Assembly (NCBI RefSeq): GCF_031180885.1
Contig: NZ_JAPSLK010000020.1
Location: 1-64,000, forward strand
Direction of reading: 5' to 3'
Length of the DNA: 64,000 nt
DNA from: Saccharothrix sp.
Lineage (GTDB): Bacteria; Actinomycetota; Actinomycetes; Mycobacteriales; Pseudonocardiaceae
Shown: positions 36,196 to 44,431 of the stretch, in pieces
How positions within the stretch are numbered: position 1 is the first letter of the stretch
Layout of the letters: every line of letters starts with the position of its first letter
Translations under genes and position numbers: made by a program
Notes under the pieces: generated by a model
Told to the model about the DNA's origin: nothing
Database searches by the model: none
The model's input: the letters and a program-made list of their open reading frames with translations, nothing else

Positions 36196-37377
36196 TCAGG
36201 CCGTGCGGCGGGCCAAGGCTTGGAGGTGCGGCAAGGTCAGGCCGGTGAGCGAGCGGAGTTCGTCGGGCGCCACCGCTCCGCAGTCCAGGGCACGCAGGAA
36301 GGACGTCGACAGGGCTTGGGCGGTCGCGGGTTCGTCGAGGATCGTGGTGCCGGCTTTGTCGACATATGCCTTCAGGCGTCGGGCGTCCGCCGACAGGGTT
36401 TCCCGGTAGTACGCGTACACGGCGGCGTAGCGGGTCGCCAGTTGTGCCGGGTGGAGGTCCCAGCCCTGGTAGAAGCCGTGCGCCAGGGACCGTCGGACCA
36501 GTGTGTAGTGGGTGCGCCAGCCGTGTTCGACGTTGTCGCCGGTGGGCAGGACGTTCGTAGACCCGTCGGACAACTCCACGCCGTGGTTCGCCGCCGACAC
36601 CTGCATGACGTTGCGGGCGAAGTCGCAGGCGCCGTGGGCGAGGTGCTGGTGCGCAGCGCCCAGGCCACAGCTCGCGGTGTAGTCGTACGTGCCGAAGTGC
36701 AGGGCTGTGACACGACCCCGACCGGCCTTGATGAGCTGCGGGACGGCCAAGCGGCCCTCGTCGTCCACTATGGACTGGGTGGTCTCGATCTGGATCTCGA
36801 AGCGGAGGTCCTGCGGGAACAGGTCCAGTACTTCGGCGAAGACCTCGACCTGGGCCACGGACGTCACCTTCGGGAAGGTGATGACGAAACCCGGCGGGAC
36901 CTCGCCCAGCGCGGTGACGAAGATGTCCAGCGTGCGCAGGCCGCGGTCGACCAAGGCCTTGGTGTCGAAGGACTTCATGCGCAGGCCGAACCTGGCCGGA
37001 GCGCGACCATCGGCCACCCAGTCGCGGACGACCAGGGCGGTCCGCTCGGCGTCGTCGTCTTCACTCGGACGAGCACCGTAGCCGTCCTCGAAGTCGATCC
37101 GCAGGTCCTCCACCGGTTCGGTCAGGAGCTTGGCGCGAACCCGCTCGTACAGGTCTTCGGGGACGTCCAGCACGCGCGCGAAGTCCTCGGGCGAGTACTT
37201 CTCCAGCGCCGCAAGCGCTTGCGCGCCCCAGGTGGCGGGAGTGGCCTCGTCGACGCGGTCCGCCGGCACGTAACACGTGTGCACCGGTTGGCGGCCCGAG
37301 GGCGACCGAGGGGCCGCGGCGGGCAGTCGCGCGGTGAGCGCCGCGACCGCCGCCGGGTCCAGGGAAGTGCGCGGCAC
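36196..37377 (-). CDS. HpcH/HpaI aldolase / citrate lyase beta-like protein
   Basis: The 393-residue protein has a CitE-like TIM barrel: DLRIDFEDGYGARPSEDDDAER (acidic metal-site stretch), FVITFPKVTSVAQVEVF, FEIQIETTQSIVDDEG with the conserved Glu, and VTALHFGTYDYTASCGL. Related enzymes cleave or hydrolyse malyl- or citramalyl-CoA-type substrates; the exact substrate here is unknown. It is one base downstream of aceB. In Streptomyces a comparable gene sits in the allantoin/malate synthase cluster. A glyoxylate-linked C-C lyase role is inference. Start GTG 37377. Confidence 0.8.
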   Translation of the reverse strand: MPRTSLDPAAVAALTARLPAAAPRSPSGRQPVHTCYVPADRVDEATPATWGAQALAALEKYSPEDFARVLDVPEDLYERVRAKLLTEPVEDLRIDFEDGYGARPSEDDDAERTALVVRDWVADGRAPARFGLRMKSFDTKALVDRGLRTLDIFVTALGEVPPGFVITFPKVTSVAQVEVFAEVLDLFPQDLRFEIQIETTQSIVDDEGRLAVPQLIKAGRGRVTALHFGTYDYTASCGLGAAHQHLAHGACDFARNVMQVSAANHGVELSDGSTNVLPTGDNVEHGWRTHYTLVRRSLAHGFYQGWDLHPAQLATRYAAVYAYYRETLSADARRLKAYVDKAGTTILDEPATAQALSTSFLRALDCGAVAPDELRSLTGLTLPHLQALARRTA

Positions 37378-37378
37378 G

Positions 37379-38905
37379 TCAGATCCGCTCGTACGCGGGC
37401 AGGGTCAGGAAGTCCACGAACTCGTCCGCCAGCGCCACCTGCTCGAACAGCTCCACCGCCAGGTCGAGGTGGTCGCCGTCGAGCTTGGCCCGGGTGTCGG
37501 CCAGCACGGCGCGCACGAGGTCCGCGGTGACCGGCGTGCCGTCGTCCAGCACGACCCCGTTGTGCACCCACTGCCACAGCTGGGACCGGGAGATCTCGGC
37601 GGTGGCCGCGTCCTCCATGAGGTTGTGGATCGCCGCCGCGCCGTTGCCGGCCAGCCACGACAGCAGGTACCGCACGCCGACGTCCACGGCGCTCTCCAGG
37701 CCGGCCCGGGTGGCGTGGCCGCCGGTGGACTTGAAGTCCAGCAGGTCTTCGGCGCGCACCGAGACGTCCTCGCGGAGGTTGTCCAGCTGGTTGGGCTTGT
37801 CGCCCAGCTTGGCGTCGAAGATCTCCCGGCACACCGGGACGAGGTCGGGGTGGGCCACCCAGCTCCCGTCGAACCCGTCGTTGGACTCCCGGGTCTTGTC
37901 GTCGCGGACCTTCGCCAACGCCTGCTCGGTGACCTCGGGGTCCCGCCGGTTCGGGATGAACGCGGCCATGCCGCCGATCGCGAACGCGCCCCGCTTGTGG
38001 CACGTGCGCACCAGCAGTTCGGTGTAGGCGCGCATGAACGGGGCGGTCATGGTGATGCTGTTGCGGTCGGGCAGGACGTAGTCGACGCCCTTGTCGCGGA
38101 AGTACTTGATGACGCTGAACAGGTAGTCCCACCGGCCCGCGTTGAGCCCCGAGGCGTGGTCGCGGAGTTCGTAGAGGATCTCCTCCATCTCGAACGCGGC
38201 CGGGATCGTCTCGATCAGCACGGTGGCGCGGACGGTGCCGTGCGGGATGCCCAGTTCGGCCTGGGCGGCGGTGAAGACGTCGTTCCACAGCCGGGCTTCG
38301 AGGTGGCTCTCCATCTTCGGCAGGTAGTAGTACGGCCGGCCGAGGGCGGCGTTGTGGAAGAAGTGCAGGCCGAAGTCCACCAGCGCGCCGACGGCGGGCC
38401 GGCCGTCGACCTCGATGTGCCGCTCGGGCAGGTGCCAGCCGCGCGGGCGGACCACGATGGTGGGGTGGTCGCCTTCCTTGAGGGAGTAGTACTTGCCCTC
38501 CGGCGACTGGTGGTCGATGGTGCCGCGGGCCGCGTCGTAGAGGTTGACCTGGCCGGAGATCACGTTGTGCCAGTGGGGGGTGTTGGCGTCTTCGAGGTCG
38601 GCCAGCCACACCTTGGCGCCCGAGTTGAGGGCGTTGATGGTCATCTTGCGCTCGGTGGGTCCGGTGATCTCCACGCGCCGGTCGCGCAGCGGCTCGGGCG
38701 CCTCGGCGACCCGCCAGTCCGACTCGCGGACGTGCCTGGTCTCGTCGAGGAAGCCCAGCGGGCGGCGTTGCGCGCGGCGGGCGATCAGCTCGTCCCGGGT
38801 GGCGGCGAAGGCGCGGTGCAGGCCCGCGACGAACTCCAGCGCGTCCGGCGTGAGGATCTGCTCGCCGCGCTCGACCTCGCCCCCGAGGACGCGGATACCG
38901 GACAT
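37379..38905 (-). CDS. aceB: Malate synthase A
   Basis: The 508-residue enzyme has malate synthase signatures: [61 protein letters not shown] with the catalytic acid, [35 protein letters not shown] and [19 protein letters not shown]. It condenses glyoxylate with acetyl-CoA to malate. No isocitrate lyase gene is nearby, so here it probably serves glyoxylate from ureidoglycolate. I chose ATG 38905, with GGAAGGTGGG in front, over a start seven codons upstream. It diverges from the IclR regulator. Confidence 0.94.
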   Translation of the reverse strand: MSGIRVLGGEVERGEQILTPDALEFVAGLHRAFAATRDELIARRAQRRPLGFLDETRHVRESDWRVAEAPEPLRDRRVEITGPTERKMTINALNSGAKVWLADLEDANTPHWHNVISGQVNLYDAARGTIDHQSPEGKYYSLKEGDHPTIVVRPRGWHLPERHIEVDGRPAVGALVDFGLHFFHNAALGRPYYYLPKMESHLEARLWNDVFTAAQAELGIPHGTVRATVLIETIPAAFEMEEILYELRDHASGLNAGRWDYLFSVIKYFRDKGVDYVLPDRNSITMTAPFMRAYTELLVRTCHKRGAFAIGGMAAFIPNRRDPEVTEQALAKVRDDKTRESNDGFDGSWVAHPDLVPVCREIFDAKLGDKPNQLDNLREDVSVRAEDLLDFKSTGGHATRAGLESAVDVGVRYLLSWLAGNGAAAIHNLMEDAATAEISRSQLWQWVHNGVVLDDGTPVTADLVRAVLADTRAKLDGDHLDLAVELFEQVALADEFVDFLTLPAYERI

Positions 38906-38989
38906 TGGTTCCCACCTTCCTGGCACGGATTTCTACTTCGCGGACTATAGTTATCGCATCGCGGAACGGCAACGGAGGGGTTGGTCGAG

Positions 38990-39745
38990 ATGGCACGGGA
39001 GTCCTCGGGCGGGGTGCAGTCCCTACAGCGTGCCTTCGACCTGCTGGAACGGCTCGCCGACGCGGGCGGCGAGGCGAGCCTGTCGGAACTGGCGTCGGCG
39101 TCCGGCCTGCCGCTGCCCACGATCCACCGGCTGATCCGCACCCTGGTCACGCTGGGGTACGTGCGGCAGAACAGCAACCGCCGCTACACCCTGGGGTCCC
39201 GGCTGATCCGGCTCGGCGAGAGCGCGTCGCGGCAGTTCGGCACGTGGGCGCGACCGTTCCTGGCGGCGCTGGTCGACCAGGTGGAGGAGACCGCGAACCT
39301 TGCCGTGCTGGACGGGGACGAGGTCGTCTACGTGGCACAGGTCCCCTCCCGCCACTCCATGCGGATGTTCACCGAGGTGGGCCGGCGACTCCTGCCGCAC
39401 GGGACCGGGGTCGGCAAGGCCATCCTGTCCCAGTTGCCGCGCGACGAGGTGCGCGCGCTGCTGGCGCGGACCGGGCTGCCGGCGTACACGCCGAACACGA
39501 TCACCGACGCCGAGGAGTTGCTGGCCTCGCTGGACCGGATCGCCGAGCAGGGGTACGCGCTCGACGAGAGCGAGCAGGAGTTGGGCGTGCGGTGCATCGC
39601 CGTGCCACTGGTGGGCGCGCCGACGCTCGCCGCCGTGTCGGTGTCCGGACCCGAGGGGCGGCTGACCAAGGAAGCCGTGGACCGGATCCTGCCCGAGGTG
39701 CTGGAGATCGCCAAGCGCCTGTCCGCGCAGTCCGCGCTGGCCTGA
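38990..39745 (+). CDS. IclR-family transcriptional regulator (AllR-like candidate)
   Basis: The 251-residue protein has an N-terminal winged helix (SLSELASASGLPLPTIHRLIRTL) and an IclR effector domain (ANLAVLDGDEVVYVAQVPS, GVGKAILSQLP, GYALDESEQELGVRCIAVPL). Divergence from aceB and closeness to the allantoin genes fit a glyoxylate- or allantoin-responsive repressor like AllR of Streptomyces. Candidate operators are the palindromes at 32308 and 32405. ATG 38990 has AACGGAGGGG at good distance, while a TTG nine bases earlier sits too close to the box. Confidence 0.88.
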   Translation: MARESSGGVQSLQRAFDLLERLADAGGEASLSELASASGLPLPTIHRLIRTLVTLGYVRQNSNRRYTLGSRLIRLGESASRQFGTWARPFLAALVDQVEETANLAVLDGDEVVYVAQVPSRHSMRMFTEVGRRLLPHGTGVGKAILSQLPRDEVRALLARTGLPAYTPNTITDAEELLASLDRIAEQGYALDESEQELGVRCIAVPLVGAPTLAAVSVSGPEGRLTKEAVDRILPEVLEIAKRLSAQSALA

Positions 39746-39793
39746 ACCGACGCGTGAGGAGTGACGGGCGCCCCCGTTGACCAAGTTATATTC

Positions 39794-39819
39794 ATGCGCA
39801 TACAGTTAATGCACATGCA
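39794..39819. promoter_or_regulatory. Possible MarR-type operator upstream of the SMR pair
   Basis: This AT-richer stretch holds the palindrome ATGCGCAT (39794-39801) and TTAATGCACATGCA (39806-39819). A similar TAACATATGCATGTA lies at 40534-40548, 26 bases before the MarR gene. Shared TGCAYATGC-like cores at both places suggest autoregulation by the MarR protein. The evidence is pattern only. Confidence 0.28.
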
Positions 39820-39844
39820 CTCGTTCACCTCGGAAGGTCGACCC

Positions 39845-40165
39845 ATGCACTGGTTCCACCTCGCCATCGCCACCGTCTTCGAGATCGTCTTCGCCCTGGG
39901 TGCCCGAGCGGCCAACGGGTTCACCCGTCTCGTGCCGTCGGTGGTGACGCTCGTCGCGGCGGCGGGCGGGATCTTCTTCCTCAGCCTCGCCCTGCGGACG
40001 CTCGACGTCGGCGTCGGCTACACGATCTGGACCGGCATCGGGTCGATCGGCACGGTCGTGATCGGCGCCTTCCTGTTCAAGGAACGCCTGACCGCCGCGC
40101 GTGCCGCGTGCTTCGCCGTGATCATCCTCGGCGTCGTCGGCCTGCGCGTCGCGGCCGGCGCCTGA
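39845..40165 (+). CDS. SMR-family multidrug/guanidinium-type efflux subunit 1
   Basis: This 106-residue protein has four membrane helices. The first carries the essential acidic residue (LAIATVFEIVFALG, Glu13). The signature GYTIWTGIGSIGTVV in helix 3 and the helix-4 stretch follow. SMR proteins exchange protons for cations. ATG 39845 has a GGAAGG box; a longer frame upstream is not SMR-like. It is paired with a second SMR gene 23 bases on, as in YkkCD-type heterodimers. The substrate, quaternary cation or guanidinium-like, cannot be told from sequence. Confidence 0.88.
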   Translation: MHWFHLAIATVFEIVFALGARAANGFTRLVPSVVTLVAAAGGIFFLSLALRTLDVGVGYTIWTGIGSIGTVVIGAFLFKERLTAARAACFAVIILGVVGLRVAAGA

Positions 40166-40188
40166 CCAACACCCCGGGGAGCAGAGAA

Positions 40189-40536
40189 ATGAACAGCCAC
40201 AAGCGCGCCTGGACGTACCTGCTGATCGCGGCCGTGTTCGAGGTGGTGTTCGCCTTGGGGACCAACGGGTCCAACGGGTTCACCCACCTGTGGTGGTCGG
40301 TCACGACCGTGCTCGCGGCAGCGGGCGGGATCTTCTTCCTCAGCCTGGCGGTGAAGACGCTGGACGTCGGGGTGGGCTACACCGTGTGGACCGGGATCGG
40401 GTCGGTGGGCACGGTCGTGTTCGGCAGCCTGGTGTTCCACGAGTCGCTGTCGGTGCTGAAGGTCTTGTGCTTCGCGCTGATCATCGGCGGCGTGGTGGGG
40501 CTCAAGCTCACCTCACGCGCGACAGCGGCGAGCTAA
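40189..40536 (+). CDS. SMR-family efflux subunit 2
   Basis: The 115-residue protein mirrors its neighbour, with Glu18 in LLIAAVFEVVFALG, GYTVWTGIGSVGTVV in helix 3 and LCFALIIGGVVGLKL in helix 4. It has a longer, basic N-terminus (NSHKRAW), which is common in paired SMRs where the two subunits insert with opposite orientation. ATG 40189 follows GGGGAGCAGAG. It is cotranscribed with subunit 1 and probably controlled by the MarR protein just downstream. Confidence 0.88.
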   Translation: MNSHKRAWTYLLIAAVFEVVFALGTNGSNGFTHLWWSVTTVLAAAGGIFFLSLAVKTLDVGVGYTVWTGIGSVGTVVFGSLVFHESLSVLKVLCFALIIGGVVGLKLTSRATAAS

Positions 40537-40573
40537 CATATGCATGTACGACCATAGACAAGGGAGGGCCACC

Positions 40574-41017
40574 ATGTCGGACGCTCCGGGACGCGCGGTG
40601 GCCCTCTCCAGCGACGGACAGCTGTGGGCCCGGCTGTCCGCGCTGCACGCCCGGGTCGGCGGCGCCATGCAGAAGGTGCTGCAGCGGCGCGCCGACATCG
40701 GGTTCTCCGAGTTCCTGGCCCTGGTCGCGCTCGCCAACGCGGAGCTGGGCGAGCTGCACATGCAGGAGCTGGAGGAGGTCACCCAGCTCAACCAGAGTTC
40801 GGTCAGCCGGCTCGTGCTGCGGCTGGAGCGGACGGGCCTGACCGAGCGCCGGTACTGCGAACGCGACCGGCGGCGGGTCTACACCGGGATCACCGAGTTG
40901 GGGCGCCAGGTGCTGGCCGAGGCGCTGCCGGTGTACGAGACCGCGTTGAGCGACGCCTTCGGCCACCTCACCGGCGACCGCGAACTCGGCCCGTTGCTGG
41001 CCAAGCTCCGCGAGTGA
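40574..41017 (+). CDS. MarR-family transcriptional regulator
   Basis: The 147-residue protein has the MarR winged helix: MQELEEVTQLNQSSVSRLVLRLERTGLTERRYCERDRR followed by the wing and ITELGRQVLAEALP. It probably represses the SMR pair and itself in response to a toxic compound. ATG 40574 follows GGGAGGG by a good spacing. An AT-rich stretch with TGCATGTA lies between it and the SMR pair. Confidence 0.9.
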   Translation: MSDAPGRAVALSSDGQLWARLSALHARVGGAMQKVLQRRADIGFSEFLALVALANAELGELHMQELEEVTQLNQSSVSRLVLRLERTGLTERRYCERDRRRVYTGITELGRQVLAEALPVYETALSDAFGHLTGDRELGPLLAKLRE

Positions 41018-41066
41018 CTTCCCACGATCGAGCGACCCCGACGTGCCGGTCGTCGGGCGGGCGGTG

Positions 41067-41429
41067 ATGATCTCCCGCGTGACTTACGAGGGACGCACGC
41101 TGACCCTGCACTGGGACGACCGCCAGGTGGTGGGCCGCTGGTCCGACGGCTCCCGACTGGACCCCGTGCCGACCACCCCGCCCGTCGACCGGGTGCAGTG
41201 GCTGGTGGACCTGATCGCCGAGTACCGCCGGACCTACCCGGGCGCCCGGGTCCGCGCCACCAACCGGGACGACTGGCGGGTGCCGGAGACCGGGCGACTC
41301 CGGTACGTCGTGCCGCAGGCGCCGCCGGCGGGTCGGCCGTACGTCGTGCGGTCCACGCTGGAACCGTTGCACTACCACGTCTTCCCGGACCGCCGGCAAG
41401 TCAAGGAGTGCTGGCACCACTGCCCATAA
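41067..41429 (+). CDS. Hypothetical protein, 120 residues
   Basis: The protein MISRVTYEGRTLTLHWDDRQ... has several Trp and Arg residues, a WLVDLIAEYRRTYPGARVRAT helix and ends HHCP with two Cys in the last nine residues. It has no signal peptide and no known motif. Codon use is normal for the region (high third-position GC). ATG 41067 was taken because GCGGGCGG lies in front; an in-frame GTG at 41043 is possible. Its stop is followed by a palindrome-rich region. Confidence 0.55.
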   Translation: MISRVTYEGRTLTLHWDDRQVVGRWSDGSRLDPVPTTPPVDRVQWLVDLIAEYRRTYPGARVRATNRDDWRVPETGRLRYVVPQAPPAGRPYVVRSTLEPLHYHVFPDRRQVKECWHHCP

Positions 41430-41481
41430 GGGCCTCCGCCGCACAGTGGCCGCTTTGCTTTCGCCGCGCAGCGGCTGTTTT

Positions 41482-41500
41482 CGGCGCGCTTCGCGCGCCG
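41482..41500. terminator. Compact CTTCG-loop hairpin
   Basis: CGGCGCG and CGCGCCG form a perfect 7-bp stem around CTTCG, 52 bases past the stop of the small hypothetical gene. It can serve that gene or, from the other side, ftsY. Confidence 0.55.
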
Positions 41501-41518
41501 GGCTGGCTATCAGCCACA

Positions 41519-41666
41519 GGAAGGGCCTCGGTTCGTCCCCCGTACGGCCTGGGCGCAGCCCAACCACGCTTTGGTCTTCTGTGCAACCACGCTTCACCGG
41601 TTGCTCAGAAGGCCAAAGCGTGGTTGCCTCCGGCAGGCCGTACGGGGGACGAACCGACGCCCTTCC
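41519..41666. repeat. Long nested imperfect palindrome between convergent genes
   Basis: The left arm (41519-41581, 63 bases) and right arm (41606-41666, 61 bases) are inverted copies. The outer 33 bases differ at one position and the inner 22 at two, with a short unmatched stretch between. The 24-base loop itself contains GCAACC/GGTTGC, so a third stem forms. No gene lies inside. It lies between the convergent hypothetical gene and ftsY. It could be a strong bidirectional terminator, a palindromic mobile repeat or a cruciform. Confidence 0.8.
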
Positions 41667-41704
41667 ACCCCGGGGGCCTGCCGCGCGGCGAGCGCCGCTT
41701 TGAT

Positions 41705-41774
41705 CTTGAGAGCGCGCCAGCGCGTCCGTCTTGAGAGCGCGAAGCGCGTTCTAGAGAGCGAAGCGCGTGCCTAG
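41705..41774. repeat. Three short tandem units at the ftsY 3' end
   Basis: CTTGAGAGCGCGCCAGCGCG and CTTGAGAGCGCGAAGCGCG begin 25-bp units at 41705 and 41730. A shortened AGAGCGAAGCGCG unit at 41755 runs into the ftsY stop codon (41771-41773). Each unit contains a small GCGC-NN-GCGC inverted repeat. Confidence 0.65.
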
Positions 41775-43198
41775 CCCAGGAGGGCGTCGACGAAGGCGAC
41801 AGGCTCGAACGGGGCCAAGTGGTCGGCGCCCTCGCCGAGACCGACGAGCTTGACCGGCACACCCAACTCGCGCTGCACCTGGAAGACGATGCCGCCCTTG
41901 GCCGTGCCGTCGAGCTTGGTCAGCACGATGCCGGTCACGTCCACCACCTCGGCGAACACCCGGGCCTGGGTCAGGCCGTTCTGTCCGGTGGTGGCGTCGA
42001 GGACGAGCAGGACCTCGTCCACCTCGGCCTGCTTCTCCACCACCCGCTTGACCTTGCCCAGCTCGTCCATCAGGCCGGTCTTGGTATGCAGACGGCCGGC
42101 GGTGTCGATCAGGACGGTGTCCACGCCCTTCGCCACGCCCTGCTTGACCGCCTCGAACGCGACCGACGCCGGGTCCGCGCCCTCCGCGCCGCGCACCGTC
42201 GACGCGCCGACCCGCGAGCCCCAGGTCTCCAACTGGTCGGCGGCGGCGGCGCGGAACGTGTCCGCCGCGCCCAGCAGCACCGAGCGGCCGTCGGCGACCA
42301 GGACGCGGGCGAGCTTGCCGGTGGTGGTGGTCTTGCCGACGCCGTTGACGCCCACCACGAGCACCACCGCGGGCTTGCCGGAGTGCGGCAGGGCGTGCAC
42401 GGACCGGTCCATCTCCGGGTGCAGCGCCTCGGTCAGCACCTCGCGCAGCAGCGCGCGGGCGTCGTCGGACGTGCGCACGCCCCGGGTCGCGATGCGTTCC
42501 CGCAGGTTGGTGACGACCTGGTCGGTCACCGCCGCGCCGAGGTCGGCCATCAGCAGGGTGTCCTCGACGTCGGTCCACGAGTCCTCGTCGAGGTCGCCCG
42601 CGCCGAGCAGGCCCAGCAGGCCCTGGCCGAGGGTCGAGCGGGAGCGCGAGAGCTTGCCGCGCAGCCGTTCCAGACGGCCGGCGGTGGGCTCGATCTCCTC
42701 GATCTCGCTGGCCTCTTCGGGCAGCGCGATGTCGACGAAGCCGCGCTTGACGGAGTCGCGGGGGACGCTCGCGTCGTCGCCCACGCCGGGCTGGCCGTCG
42801 ACCTCGGTGCGGTCCGCGACCGGGTGTTCGACGGGAGCGGTGTCGTCCACGGGCGGGGCAGTCACCGGAGAAGTGGTCGCATCCGCCGGAGGGGCGGTGG
42901 TGGTCTCGGCGGGCTTGGCAGGGCTCGCGCCGGACGGCTCGGCCTGAGCGGGCTTGCGTTCAGCGGGCTCGGCGGGCTTGGTGTCGGCGGATTCGGTGTC
43001 GGCGGGTTCGGGTTCGGTCGTCTTGGGGGCGAAGGTCACCCCCGCGCCGGCCTGGTAGCCCTTGACGGCCGGCTTGTCCTCCTCGGGTTCGGCGAGGCTG
43101 ATGCGCCGCTTCCGGGACAGCACGACGCCGGTGACGAGGGCGACCGCGAGCAGGGCCGCGACAACGACGACGATCCAGATCACAAGCTCCGTGGACAC
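41771..43198 (-). CDS. ftsY: Signal recognition particle receptor FtsY
   Basis: The 475-residue protein has an N-terminal membrane helix (VIWIVVVVAALLAVALVTGVV), a long Pro/Ala/Glu-rich A domain (about 40-165), and then the NG GTPase: VVGVNGVGKTTTTGKLA, GAADTFRAAAADQLE, VLIDTAGRLHTKTGLM, TKLDGTAKGG and LVGLGEGADHLAPFEP. It docks Ffh-ribosome complexes at the membrane. GTG 43198 begins right before the membrane helix. In mycobacteria ftsY sits between amt and smc; here both neighbours have been moved apart by insertions. Confidence 0.94.
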   Translation of the reverse strand: MSTELVIWIVVVVAALLAVALVTGVVLSRKRRISLAEPEEDKPAVKGYQAGAGVTFAPKTTEPEPADTESADTKPAEPAERKPAQAEPSGASPAKPAETTTAPPADATTSPVTAPPVDDTAPVEHPVADRTEVDGQPGVGDDASVPRDSVKRGFVDIALPEEASEIEEIEPTAGRLERLRGKLSRSRSTLGQGLLGLLGAGDLDEDSWTDVEDTLLMADLGAAVTDQVVTNLRERIATRGVRTSDDARALLREVLTEALHPEMDRSVHALPHSGKPAVVLVVGVNGVGKTTTTGKLARVLVADGRSVLLGAADTFRAAAADQLETWGSRVGASTVRGAEGADPASVAFEAVKQGVAKGVDTVLIDTAGRLHTKTGLMDELGKVKRVVEKQAEVDEVLLVLDATTGQNGLTQARVFAEVVDVTGIVLTKLDGTAKGGIVFQVQRELGVPVKLVGLGEGADHLAPFEPVAFVDALLG

Positions 43199-43312
43199 TC
43201 CGCAATCCTCGCACGCCACGTTCCGTGACAATCCAACAAGCTGGATTGATTTCCGGCAACTTTCCCACCTACACCCTTGCGCCTGCGGTCTGTGTGGAAT
43301 AGGACACAGGGC

Positions 43313-44431
43313 GTGAGGGTGATCGGGCTCATCTCCGGGACGTCGATGGACGCCGTCGACGTGGCCGTCGGCGACTTCGCGCTGGACGGACCGACCGTCG
43401 TGCTGCGCCCGGTCGCCCACGCCGAGCACCCCTTCCCGCCCGAGCTGCGCGAGCCGCCGACGAGCGCCGCCGACCTGTGCGTGCTGGACACCCGGCTGGG
43501 CCGGCTATTCGCCTCAGCGGCGAAGGAGCACGAGGCGGACCTGGTGGCCTCGCTCGGGCAGACCGTCCACCACTGGGTAGAGGACGGCCGGTGCCTGGGC
43601 ACGCTCCAGGTCGGCGCGCCCGCGTGGATCGCCGAGGCGACCGGGCTGCCCGTCGTCGCCGACTTCCGGGTCCGGGACGTCGCCGCCGGCGGCCACGGCG
43701 CTCCCCTGGCCAGCACCCTGGACGCGCTGTGGCTCGCCGAGCTGGGCAACGCCGTCGCGCTGAACATCGGCGGCATCGCCAACATCACCAAGATTTCGCC
43801 CGAAGGTGTGATCGCCTACGACACCGGACCGGGCAACGCCCTCATGGACGCGGCCATGACCGTCCTGTCCGGCGGCCTGCGCACATGTGACGTGGACGGG
43901 GAGTTCGCCGCGCGCGGCCGGGTCCACCAAGAGCTGCTGGACCGGCTGCTCGCCGACCCGTACTACGCGCGCCCGGCGCCCAAGTCGACCGGCAAGGAGC
44001 ACTTCAACCGCGCCTACCTGGACCGGGTCACCGAAGGTCTGGTCGTGCAGGCCGAGGACTTCCTGGCCACGCTGACCGAGCTGACCGCCCGCACGATCGC
44101 CGCCGAGTGCGCGGGCGCGGGCGTGGTGATCGGGTCCGGTGGCGGGATGCGCAACCCCGTCCTGGTGAAATCGTTGCGGGACAAGGTGGAGCTGCGCACC
44201 AGCGACGAGCTGGGCCTGCCCGCCGACGCCAAGGAGGCCTACCTGACCGCCCTGCTCGGCTTCCTGACCTGGCACGGCCTGCCCGCCAACGTGCCCTCCG
44301 CCACCGGCGCGTCCGGCCCGCGCCTGCTCGGCTCGATCACCCCCGGCCGCGAACCCCTGCGCCTGCCCGAGCCCGTGACCACCGCCGTCACCGGGCTCAG
44401 AGTGATTGGAGGACACCGTGCGCGCACTTGA
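43313..44431 (+). CDS. anmK: Anhydro-N-acetylmuramic acid kinase
   Basis: The 372-residue sugar kinase has VIGLISGTSMDAVDVAVGDF, GQTVHHW, NIGGIANITKI, AYDTGPGNALMDAAM and GSGGGMRNPVLVK, all AnmK signatures. It cleaves and phosphorylates 1,6-anhydroMurNAc from wall turnover to MurNAc-6-phosphate. GTG 43313 is chosen as it begins the conserved VRVIGLISGTS. It overlaps the following symporter gene by 14 bases, which suggests uptake and kinase form one recycling unit. Confidence 0.93.
   Translation: MRVIGLISGTSMDAVDVAVGDFALDGPTVVLRPVAHAEHPFPPELREPPTSAADLCVLDTRLGRLFASAAKEHEADLVASLGQTVHHWVEDGRCLGTLQVGAPAWIAEATGLPVVADFRVRDVAAGGHGAPLASTLDALWLAELGNAVALNIGGIANITKISPEGVIAYDTGPGNALMDAAMTVLSGGLRTCDVDGEFAARGRVHQELLDRLLADPYYARPAPKSTGKEHFNRAYLDRVTEGLVVQAEDFLATLTELTARTIAAECAGAGVVIGSGGGMRNPVLVKSLRDKVELRTSDELGLPADAKEAYLTALLGFLTWHGLPANVPSATGASGPRLLGSITPGREPLRLPEPVTTAVTGLRVIGGHRART

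Noticed and set aside
38926..38989. Full CGGAAR-N4-YTTCCG operator between aceB and the IclR gene
   Set aside because: Only partial matches (TTCCGCGAT on the aceB coding strand, and an ACTATAGT palindrome) are present; not enough to call a site.
39746..39844. Guanidine riboswitch in front of the SMR pair
   Set aside because: No ykkC-type conserved ACGR loops or paired stems are recognisable.
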